Positions 53,502-63,130 of a stretch of 64,000 bases of DNA are shown here, one piece after another. A program made the translations under genes and the position numbers. The stretch spans positions 35,376,361-35,440,360 of the forward strand of contig CM055106.1 of NCBI GenBank assembly GCA_029204225.1, read 5' to 3'. The notes below the pieces were generated by a model. It was not told the origin of the DNA, made no database searches, and worked only from the letters and a program-made list of their open reading frames with translations. This DNA is from Diphasiastrum complanatum. Lineage: Eukaryota > Streptophyta > Lycopodiopsida > Lycopodiales > Lycopodiaceae. Position 1 is the first letter of the stretch. Every line of letters starts with the position of its first letter.

Positions 53502-54461
53502 TTATGCTAGAAACAAAGTCCAAAAATCACCACAACTTGGCATGATTTTTCCAATATTGAAATCAAAAGGTATCTCCATCTCAATAAGGCTAACTACTTG
53601 CTTATGGATATAAGTGTCCACTTTGGATGCTTCACTTATTCTCATAAGAAGTTTACAACTTGCCTTTAAGATTGGAAACTTACAATTTTCATTTTTATAA
53701 ATGAACACATCATTCATGATCTTATTGAAACCAAAAGATCCTACATTATAAAGATATTTCCATTTCCTTGACTTCATAACTAATGTAAGCTTACAAGGAA
53801 AACATATTTTGCTATCTTTTAAGGCATCACACTCAAGTAGTATTCCCTTAATCCACCTTTGAGATACAAAAATCTCTTCAAAGCAAAATGGTTCTTCATA
53901 AGTTGACATGATAGCATAAATGAAACTATTTTCATTTTGTGATTGCTGCTCCTTATTCTTGATTGATTTCTCTTGGATCATAATAATAAGTTTGAACTTA
54001 TCTAAAGTTCCAAGCAAAATACTTTCCAAGGACATAAAATAAATCCAAGTTACTTTCATGAAAGTGACTTCCAAATGAAAAATTTCAAAAGATTTCACAT
54101 GTGTTGTGATGGACTCTTGAAGACAAATCTTGCAACTCCTTGTGAGACTCCAAGCCTCATTCACCTTTCCACAAAGGAAACACCTTTCCTTGATCTTGTC
54201 CTTCTTGTATTTGCATTTCGAACTTGAAGCTCCATCCTTCTCCTCGGCCCCCTTGCTTTGGTTCTTCTTGGATGGATTGGTCTTCTTTTTGTAGCATCTT
54301 GAGGAAAAATATCCTTCCTTGCCACAAAGGTTACACTTAGGATCCTTTCTATCCTTCAATAGGATGCCACCTATTGATGCTATGTGAATAAAAACCTGTG
54401 ATATGATTCTACAAATGTAATTTGTGACTCTCAAGAGACTAGATTTGAACATCTTCAACAA
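53502..54461 (-). pseudogene. Element E gag end with zinc knuckle and RT-head-like module, first copy
   Basis: The longest ORF of the element, 319 codons. Near residue 43 lies CNLCGKEGYFSSRCYKK, a gag zinc knuckle in which the His is Tyr, followed by a Lys/Ser-rich stretch and a second Cys pair. Around residue 190 comes EEPFCFEEIFVSQRWIKGIL, comparable to EEPSSVEEALQSKDWIKAME in the family 1 RT. Then KASCKLLMRISEASKVDTYI, matched by EANCKLFMRVSESSSKDTYL in the second copy. Protease and integrase should lie between zinc knuckle and RT but only about 130 unrelated codons are present. Whether the long frame is used is unknown. Confidence 0.65.
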
Positions 54462-55931
54462 TCTAGAAGGATCTACAAAAGATCTAGCTCACAAACCTAA
54501 GAATCAATCTTCACAGTAATGACTAGTCACTTGGAAACTTTGCTTTGATCATTAAGACAAAAGCACACAATCTTTAAATCAAATCACTAAAGAAATCAGA
54601 TCCACTTTCCTATTGGACTCATCAAATACCAATGACTCTTTCTTTTGAAAGTTGAAATGGATATGAAAAGATTTGACACCTAGATTTTCCTTTTCACTTG
54701 ATTAGTTCTCTCAACACTTGAGATTCTTGAACAAAAGATGGGTTTTGTTTCAAACACCTGAAAATCAAACTCACAAAGCTTAAAAATTAGACAACTAGAG
54801 ATTCACAAAGATCTCAACCATGCATGAATACTCAAATATGGACGACTCCTCATTCTAGACATCAAATGAGATCACAAACTGACCCTCACACTCTCACAAA
54901 GAAAGTTGAATAGAACTAATTTGAGTTTCATACATACTATGTCAATTTTTGCTCAACAAATTGAATTCAATCACTCCTATTACTCTACTTTTTAAGACTT
55001 GGAATGAAATTCAAAATCAAAATTTGTGATTTTTCTCACTAAGATATTGTGATTCAAAGAGCTAATGCCACTTAGAAAGATTTGATCACCTAGGAGAATA
55101 CAAATTCTCCACCAACAACAACACAAAATGAGCTTCTAGATCTTGCCATCTACAAAGGAAGGAACTCTTAGAAAACTGGATCTCTCTCTACACATTTTCC
55201 ATAGACACCTTAATGACTCTTTTCAAACCTTACAATCACTCAAACAAATTGAGTAGGGTGGAACAATATGACTTGGATCTCAATCTCTTTTCTAGAACTC
55301 TCAATTTAAGCCAATCTATGTCAAATTCCACAAATGATTTGCATAGATGCTCTATGTGCACTAGAAACCCTCAAAGGTTTCAATTGGAGGACAGATCCAA
55401 GGATTTTTTCTAGCAAATTGATGCTTCTAAACTTGACCCTATCACTCTTGAACAAATCTAGAGTGATGGTACAATGGATTTCATCCTCTCACCTTGCATA
55501 TCACTCCTTAATCTATGATTTTTGGCAAAATCTCTCTCAACTTCAACATGCACTCAAAAAATCAGAGATAATCAATTAATGCACCCAATTAAAGCTTCAA
55601 ATTTAATTTCTTGGCTAATACAGTCCAAGAACTAATCAAGGGATTAGATTGTCAATAGAAAATGCTTGATTTTGCACTAAAAATCACTCAAATTGGGTAT
55701 GTGAGTCAAATTCTACAAATTTTTGAAATTTCTCAGTCAAAACCGGAGCTGTATGGACTCACACGTGTGAAAAGGGTTCCTACAACCCACATCAAGATCT
55801 GGACAAGAAAATTTAAGGATAGCTATCAAATCCAACTCGCTACACAAAATTTGACTAGTTTCCTAAAAACTGCTAATTTTGGCTTTGATTTGGATTAACC
55901 CTATCAATTTCAACAAAACGTCTTGTACTAG
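54462..55931 (-). other. Element E leader and decayed gag region
   Basis: From the primer site to the zinc-knuckle ORF. Its length (1.47 kb) fits leader plus gag, but minus-strand frames are closed and no gag core motif is visible. A TCACACGTGTGAAAAG word at 55758-55773 repeats the LTR palindrome. Confidence 0.5.
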
Positions 55932-55943
55932 GCTTTGATACGA
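55932..55943 (-). other. Primer binding site of element E
   Basis: GCTTTGATACGA matches the complement of the tRNA-iMet type site (GCTCTGATACCA) with two changes and lies two bases from the LTR. Confidence 0.8.
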
Positions 55944-55945
55944 TG

Positions 55946-56743
55946 TGCAAAAAGTACAAAAAGGACCATGAGTGGATCCTAATCTGATCCTCAAGAGGGA
56001 TTGGTTGTTAGATTACTTGATCTTCAATCTACTTGCGATTAAGATCAATCTAGATAGACACAAAATCCTAACAAGAACAATCATTAATTGAAGGTAGGTG
56101 TACTTTCTGGTTTCGCACGTGTGAAACACTGTCTGAGTACAGACTTCAACTTGAAAATCAAGTACACATTGATAGCACCTCAAAACAATCAAAACAAATG
56201 TAGACAAATGAAGAGAATCCCTCAAAATTGCTTCCAAAACCAAGATTGGTCTCTCTTAATGATTATGGCCAAATGTGGCTCTATATATACAATAAGTGAG
56301 AGCTCATGGTACTGATCATCCCTCTGATCCCACATGTGTGAAGGTGCTTTGTCATATGATGATTCATCATGCAAAACTGACACTGGGACAAAACCTTCTA
56401 TTTTGAGCATTTTTGGTCCATTTTCCTTCTATATGGAGATCTACCTGGAAATCTTCTAGAAGTCAAAATTCGCCTACTTCAACTTATTTCACACATGTGA
56501 GTTGTCCTCTAACATGTGATATGACACCTAACCAAAGGATGTGGCTCATGCAATCAATAGATTGATGCCATGTGTCATATGTCTAGAAAACTAGTTTTTG
56601 GCTATTTTAGCCACTACAACATATATGATTATGTTACATGACAAGTACACTAGTTTCACACGTGGGAACAGGATCCACACATGTGTGTTTATCTATATAC
56701 AAGATTTTTGGCCTCTACCAAGCTTATTTTTGCATTTTTCACA
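55946..56743 (-). repeat. 5' LTR of element E
   Basis: 798 bp, TGCAAAAAGTAC...TTTTTCACA. It matches 51641-52470 closely except for a few short deletions (for example near 56058 and 56610). Confidence 0.93.
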
Positions 56744-56748
56744 GTTTG

Positions 56749-57755
56749 GACATGCTATATATTGTTGTAACTCGTGGAGAAAGGCATCTTCTCTCTTCTC
56801 TCTCTCATTTCATCGTTATACATGGTTCTCTTTGGGTTTTACTACTCATTGATGCACTGATCTCATGATGTTATCTTGCAATGCTGTGTGTAGAATGATC
56901 ATTTATTGCGAGACAATTTTGTAGAGGATCTATAGATCCAAAAGTCCACTAGTAAGCGAGACATGATTCATGAGAGAACTGTATTTCTCTCACACCAACG
57001 CACTGCGTGGATCTGTCATGCAGTTCTTGGAGAATCAAAAAAATCAATAGATAATATTATAGCTGTTGTGCACATATTATTCTGTATGATTGTATGATCT
57101 TGAATATCTTTTTGTCTGCTATAATTCGTGTGTCTGATTCACTTGCTTATTCAATTTCTCACATTGGTTTGATTTCGTTGAATGCTATATTAATTTGTTA
57201 AAGTAGATCAGTAGTGTGTGTCTACACTCTGAAGGATTGCAGGAATGATATAGCCGGTAGTGACCAGCGATCATATCTGAATTCCTGACAAATTGATCTT
57301 GTTCGCGAATCCTTTCACTTTGTGTTTTGCCTCACTGTGCTTCGCGATCACTTGACTATAAGGGTAAATCACTTTCAGAGCTCACCTAAGTTTCGTTTCG
57401 TTTTGTTTCGTCTTGTTTCGTTTCGTCTCGTCTCGTCTCGTTACAGAGCCTGATTGATCTTTTTGCGAATGCTTGTGCTTCGTTTCGTTACATGTCATTT
57501 CGCGAACTCTATGCTTTCAGCATGAATCAATGTTAAAGCTCGTTTAAACTTCGCTTCGCTTCGTTTCGTCTAGATTTCGTCTCGTTTCGTTTCGTTGTGT
57601 TTCAGAGCTTGATTGATCCAAGACAAATCATTCTCAAACAAAAATAATTCGAGTTTCGCGAAAAGTTTCGCAAATTGTTCGAGATTTATTTTTATCAGTT
57701 TGTCACCAGAGTTCTAGCTGGAATTTGCATTTTTTTGAGTGCATTTTTTGCATCA
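56749..57755 (+). repeat. LTR of family F (5' LTR, plus strand)
   Basis: Ends TTTTTGCATCA right before a primer site at 57757. Contains two stretches of TTTCG/TCTCG-type pentamers (57392-57442 and 57551-57598) and GAGCTCACCTAAGTTTC. A second partial copy lies at 57897-58441. The 5' end is not fixed; it may begin near or before the element E insertion. Confidence 0.7.
57392..57442. repeat. TTTCG/TCTCG pentanucleotide repeat
   Basis: Imperfect pentamer run (TTTCG, TTTTG, TCTCG, TCTTG). The partner in the second LTR copy is at 58304-58369, where the first units are TTTTG. Similar runs lie at 57551-57598. Confidence 0.85.
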
Positions 57756-57756
57756 G

Positions 57757-57768
57757 TGGTATCAGAGC
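57757..57768 (+). other. Primer binding site of family F
   Basis: TGGTATCAGAGC is a perfect tRNA-iMet type site. It shows plus-strand orientation. Confidence 0.92.
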
Positions 57769-57823
57769 CTACCTTGTCATAGTCTGACATAGTCGGAGCC
57801 TACCTTGTCATAGTCTGACATAG
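57765..57823 (+). repeat. 28-bp direct repeat overlapping the primer site
   Basis: The unit that starts GAGCCTACCTTGTCATAGTC occurs at 57765-57792 and 57796-57823. The duplication includes the last three bases of the primer site. Confidence 0.9.
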
Positions 57824-57896
57824 CTGAAAAGCTATCAGATCAAAGGGGCTAAGCATTCAAACAATCAACCATCAACAAGTGAACACGAATTCAGAA

Positions 57897-58441
57897 GCCT
57901 CTCATGCCAACGCACTGCATGGATCTGTCATGCAGTGTTTGAAGAATCAAGAAAATCAATAGATAATATTGTAGCTGTTGTGCACATATTATTCTGTATG
58001 ATTGTATAATCTTGAATGTATTTTTTTCTGGTACAATTCTTGTGTCTGATTACACTTGCTTATTCAATTCTGCACATTGGTTTGATTTCGTTGAATGCTA
58101 TATTAATTTGTTAAAGTAGATCAGTAGTGTCTGTCTACACTCTGAAGGATTGTAGGAATGATATAGCCGACAATGACCAATGATCATATCTGAATTCCCG
58201 ACGAACTGATCTTGTTCGTGAATCCTTTCGCTTTGTGTTTCGCCTCGCTTTGCCTCGCGATCACTTGCTATAAGGGTAAATCAATTTCAGAGCTCACCTA
58301 AGTTTCATTTTGTTTTGTTTTGTTTTGTTTCGTTTCGTCTTATCTCGTTTCGTCTCGTCTCGTCTCGTTATAGAGCCTGATTGATCTTTTCGCGAATGCT
58401 TGTGCTTCGTTTCGTTTCGTGTCATTTCGCAATCTCTATGC
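57897..58441 (+). repeat. LTR of family F, partial second copy
   Basis: Matches 56989-57535 closely (CCAACGCACTGC(A/G)TGGATCT, GTAGCTGTTGTGCACATATT, AAGTAGATCAGTAGTGT). Only about 130 bp of interior separate it from the first LTR, so nearly the whole element body has been lost. Truncated at both ends. Confidence 0.85.
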
Positions 58442-58665
58442 TTTCCATATGAGCCCCGGTGCCCCCGATGCTTGATGCGTGTCCCCGACGCGGTGCCCGT
58501 CAAAAATTGGGGCGCGCCAATTTTTTGCAGGCCTGACTAGGCCATGGTGACGGGCAACCACGGGCGGCGCCAAGCAGCCACAGGTGGCACCGGGCAGCGC
58601 AGGCTAGGGTGTCGGGCAGGGCGCAAGTGGCGCCGGGCACCGCCATGCCCAGGCACACACATGCA
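58442..58665. other. Isolated GC-rich block
   Basis: About 220 bp of clearly higher GC than the surroundings, with repeated CGGGCA(G/C/A)CGC-like words (58552-58650) and a hairpin AAAAATTGG-GGCGCG-CCAATTTTT (58502-58525). No ORF with a recognisable motif. It starts exactly where the F LTR copy ends. Confidence 0.7.
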
Positions 58666-59829
58666 AGTTGTTGTGGAAGTTTGGTTATATATGCCCTCCT
58701 AGAAATTTGCCAAAAACGCTTATGGGATAAAAAATGGCTGCCTGGACACGTGGCGCCCAGGCAGCCAATTTAAAATAATAAAAATAAACGTGTGATCGCA
58801 CCTGGGCCACAGCCTCACGTGCTCGCAAGATGCGAGCCCCCCACCCCACCCCCCCCCATAAAGCCCTTAAGGTCTTAAGGTTATGACGAATCAAGGTGTA
58901 ATTATTCTTATAGTTTCAAGTGTATATCTAGATTTTACATAATGGCAACAACGTAGAACAAAAAGAACCAAATGGTCTAAAACACCATCACAATGTGTTG
59001 CCATCCCAATCGTACTAAGGTCCTACGTAAAGCATGTGAAAATGCTGATAAGTCCTATGTCAATATTGCTAGTGATGACAATGAAACAAGCTTGACCAAG
59101 CTTACGAGATCATAAGATGCACATAAGGGAGGACACAGTCCTGGAAGAAAGTCTAGTACTGGGAGATATTCACGCATTACTTTTCAACCAAACTACAATA
59201 TGTAGGACATGCAGCCAAATTAAAGTAACATACTCTTGGTTTTCGTTTTCTAACTTCAAGATTTGAAAAATGCATTACAAAATGTAAATCCAGTACAGCG
59301 TTTTTCTGTCTCGTGCACCGAGGGCAGAGAGCAACCTTAGCTAAAGGCAACTCAGAAACAGATAACATGTTTAAGGATGCTTTTGGAGCTATGCCCATAG
59401 CATAAACATCATGGGAGCACAACTATAATACATTACCAATAAGTAAGAACGTACTAATGCAGCCAGATCAAATCATTTAATTGAAAATAAAGATATGAAC
59501 AGTACAAGTAAAGCAACAGTATCTCAGGCTTAAGCCTTCGTCGAAGGTACCCTTTTACATAACTCCGAAATCCCAAAAAGAAGATGGCATTCTTCTCAGG
59601 AAGCACATGTTTGAGGACTTCGTGTTCCGCTACTAAGCTTATAGACAAAACTTTTCCTAGTGTTCTACTGCCGAGCTTATCTGGTCGTTGATATCAAATT
59701 CGACCCATGAATAGCAGCTGGGGACTAGATCTCACGAACTGTGTGACCAGAGCACGACATGCCATCTCCTTAGCATTTTAGTAAGAGAAGCTCTTTCGGC
59801 GAATCTGAATGCTCCACATTTCCTCCTGA
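58666..59829. other. Interval between the repeats and the KANADI stop codon
   Basis: No other gene seen. The part next to 59829 should include the 3' UTR of the KANADI gene, whose end I cannot place. C8/C7 runs lie at 58843-58857. Confidence 0.5.
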
Positions 59830-62800
59830 TCATCGTCCAATATTGAACTCCAAATTAGGTGTAGTTGGCTTGAATTTGGAGGAAATGAAATGAAGCTGCA
59901 GATCCTGAGTACAAGCGTTTTCATCGACCATACTCTCTGCTACTTCGCTCTTCCTCAGCGACTCGCTATCCCTTTCTACAGTTTCCTGCATTAAATCTTA
60001 GAAATATATTACGACTAACGATTCAACCTCAAAGTAACTCTCTCAGTAAACCGTCAATTATGCCAAAAAGAAATGTAACTGCGCTTAAGTTCTACTTTAA
60101 ACTGTGGCCAAAGACTGACAAGTGCACTGTATTATGAATAATATAGGAACCGCTCTTGCTTTTACTTGCTCTTATCCAACAGATAATATCAGGTATAAAA
60201 TTTTTGCCCTGCTTAAGGCAAAATGTTACGTATGAAAAAAAAATAGCTTTCTCTCCACCAAGAGAACGCTTTTACGTAGACTGCGGGATCTTGGTCATGA
60301 TTCATATGCGTAGTGTTTTTTGCACATAAGAAAGCTGAAGCTATTCAAGTAAACGGTAGCGTGTGAACTTTGAAAATGCATATAGGAATGGCTTAGAAAA
60401 TAGTTACGAAAATGCCAGGTTGTCTAAAGATTGGTGGGAGGCAGTTTTGTAAAAACTGGAAAGTAATTTGAGATTTTAAAGATTCCTTTTCAATTTAAGT
60501 TTTCGTACAACTTTCAAGACCAAGCCAACCGGAAACATGTATAAGTTTCTTAAATTTGTTCGACGATATGGCTGATCTAAGTTTCATGAAATTTCTGGCC
60601 AGGATGCTACAGGATATGATTACGCATTATCCACGAAAAAATCCTGCATAATAATACTAGATTAGGCTATGTTTGAAGTATATGTGCGCATGTTTTCTGT
60701 AGCATATATTTACAGGCTACAGTTATGGAACAGTTTCATAAGTGCAGATTGTGTGTCCATATTCTAGGCAAACTGTTATCTCATGAATGGCTCAAGCTCG
60801 TAGTTTGAATCAACATCTCAGAAACAACTTGATTAAGGAGAAATCTCTAAAGATATTATGGGTCAGTTTGAATAGTTCTGCAATGAAGCAATCCATACCT
60901 TTGAATGATGCATGGAAGTGAGATGCCAGATTCCCTCGCTGCCAAAAGGATTATTATGCCTGCCAATCACCGATCTATAAGATCTTGAGCAAATTAGTTA
61001 TGAAACCGTCAGAGAATCAATGACGTACTCTTCTTACAAGATATTCTTAAGTGCAAAGAAGTTACAAAGATTAGAAATAACACACAGACTCAAGAGTAAG
61101 TGGCGTATTTCAGGTATTTTATCGAGTATTCACCTTTGCAGCTTATGAATTCCATCAACTGAGTTGGAGATTGTCAGCACAGGCTTGTCTTGCAAAAGTT
61201 CAAATGATGCACGTTCGTCAAGAATTATTTCCAGGGGCCCGCACTGAGTGGCTTCAATGTCATCCAAATTTATTTGAGTTCCAGAATCAGATGCTTCTAT
61301 TCACATATTATAGAGTGAGAATCAACATCGGAAGTTTCCAAATTCTGGAAATTACGTAAGGTTCAATTGAGATGCATTAAATACTTAAAACACTAGCTAG
61401 CTTTTCTTTCTGAAAGAGCAGAACTTTTAACTCACCGACCAAAAGAGGCTTATCTGTTGTTTTGATAGTTCGATACATCTGCAGTCAGGTCCTCCGAAGT
61501 TTAGTATCTTATTGAGGAGCACTGAAGTTTCTCCTAAAGGTTATCATTGATAATGTTATCTAACGACGTATCAACGAAGCCATGAGAAACATCTTCCTTC
61601 ATCCCACAAGCTTTGCGAGACTAATGTCAGCAAGATTATTACTTAACCTATTTTTTGCTATGTGGCATGTTGGTAAAAATTTTCTCTACTTGAGGTTGGA
61701 CGTTCGAATCCAATCAACCTCTCTTGTGAGGAGATTCAAGGTGAAAAACAACTATGGTCAGCAACTAATTTATTTCTACGGAGATTGAAACAAAATGCAT
61801 GTGAAACATACTAAAATCGCATTAATGCTACCTGTAGGTGGCTCTTAACATGTGCCAGAGTGAGATCCTTAACATTCATGAGCTCCAATACGGATTTCGG
61901 GGTTGCTCCTGGTAAACATCAGAAAAGGTAACCATACATTTTACCATACGGCTTGAAGGAGTACAAAGCATTGAACTTAACGGGAGATGCAAAAAACAAA
62001 ATAGCGTTCTCGGGGGCATGTAGAGGTTACATTTTAAATAAAATACTACGGAATGATGTTAAACCAACAAAATATTTCCGGTGCTATCTGGTCACGTTCT
62101 AAATTGTAACATGGACTGTGATGGACATACTGGACGTCCTCCAGCAATTGAATATCCAGAGAGATCCCCATGACTTAACTTTCGAAGACTTGGAGTTCTG
62201 ATAATCCTATGGGTTACTAGATTGCTAAAGAGCAACAAACTACAGTGTGCTACGAAATAATTCCAAGAACTTGCTAACAGGGTGGAAGCACATACTCTCG
62301 TGACCACCAAGGAGTTCGACTGCCTGGACAAAATGAGCGTGAAGTGGATTTGTCCATCTCATGCGTGCTGCACGACCACGCCTCTTCATTGAAAATTTTG
62401 GCAATAATCTAGGTCTAAAACCAGTTTGCGATTTTTGCGCAGTTGCAACAGACCATGAACTTTTGGACATGTTTTCGAAAGAGTCGATCACTTCTCTACC
62501 GTGCACAGAGTCTTTTTTATCAAGGATCGTAGGCATGCGTAAAACTTGAGACGAGCACACATTAGAACTTGAAGCTAGGCGATACAATTGTTCTGACTGA
62601 TTCAGCATATCCATGTTCATTCCAATCCGACATGCCGTTTGGAAAAGTAGAGCCGAAGACACAGGAGTTGGAGTTGCAGCACCTCGTTCCCTCTCGTTTC
62701 GAAAGTGCAAGTCCTGAGAATTTTGAAAAGGATACTGATACAAGCAACTCGAAGTTTGGATATTCGAAACATGTTTCCATGATTCTTCAAATAGTTCTGC

Positions 62801-63130
62801 AGCATCTGCATGGACCCTTTCTTCGTCTCTGCCTTCCAGCTCATTGTTGTTCACGGGGGAATCAAGATAGTGACTTCGCAAACTTAGTTCCGTAAAGTTA
62901 TTGTCATCATGTCGCATCTCTAATTCTCCAGTGCTTGAGTTGCTTGAGCTGTCACTACAGCTGCCGCAGTGTCCCCTTTCTTGCTTCCCTAGATCACAGC
63001 TATTCCTTCGATTTTCCAAGGCTCTGGATAGAGGTGGCGATTTGGAACAAGGCTGGCTAATCTGAAGCCATAGGTCTGGATCTTTGAACACGCCTCTAAA
63101 TCCATTATTCTGGTCTGGAGAATGCTGCAT
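59830..63130 (-). CDS. KAN: KANADI-type GARP (Myb-like) transcription factor, six exons
   Basis: Coding exons: 63130-62296, 61908-61832, 61478-61436, 61296-61134, 60959-60899, 59985-59830 (1335 nt, 444 residues); every intron is GT-AG. The ATG at 63130 is the first after an in-frame stop at 63149-63151. Residues 18-27 read PDLWLQISQP, the KANADI N-terminal motif. The GARP DNA-binding domain is residues 251-314: RMRWTNPLHAHFVQAVELLG, GHERATPKSVLELMNVKDLT and LAHVKSHLQMYRTIKTTDK, split over exons 1-3. The C-terminus PNLEFNIGR is the family ending. KANADI proteins are nuclear repressors that set organ polarity and restrict auxin-related growth in plants (known). The N-part is longer than in Arabidopsis KAN1, from memory about 400 residues. 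No breaks seen. The exact member cannot be assigned; other GARP groups lack the two terminal motifs. Confidence 0.94.
61655..61755 (+). mobile_element. tRNA-related, SINE-like sequence in KANADI intron 2
   Basis: A box-like TGGCATGTTGG (61663-61673) and B box GTTCGAATCC (61702-61711), about 28 bp apart, on the strand opposite to the gene. GGTTGGACGTTCG...CCAATCAACC could form an extended T arm. No normal cloverleaf is evident and no target duplication was found, so ends are approximate. It lies inside intron 2 (61479-61831). Confidence 0.5.

Larger units (their letters stand above)
51641..56743 (-). mobile_element. Element E: LTR retrotransposon with perfect ends, coding-defective
   Basis: Two LTRs (51641-52470; 55946-56743) with TG...CA ends, a perfect 5-bp target duplication GTTTG (51636-51640 and 56744-56748), a primer site beside the right LTR and a short purine tract beside the left one. 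It is minus-strand. The interior (3.5 kb) has a gag-type zinc knuckle and two copies of a segment related to the start of a copia RT, but no protease, integrase or catalytic RT box. It is therefore a non-autonomous copia derivative. Confidence 0.92.

Noticed and set aside
58294-58503. Lys/Arg/Thr-rich minus ORF
   Set aside because: Translation of the TTTCG pentamer array, not a gene.
61655-61755. Functional tRNA gene in the KANADI intron
   Set aside because: No cloverleaf with a seven-base anticodon loop can be drawn; only the promoter boxes fit.
62240-62295. Extension of KANADI exon 1 to the ORF stop at 62240
   Set aside because: The GARP domain would be cut in the middle; a GT donor at 62295 and the matching exon at 61908 restore the domain.
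62361-62895. Plus-strand ORFs across KANADI exon 1
   Set aside because: Antisense shadows of a well supported coding exon.
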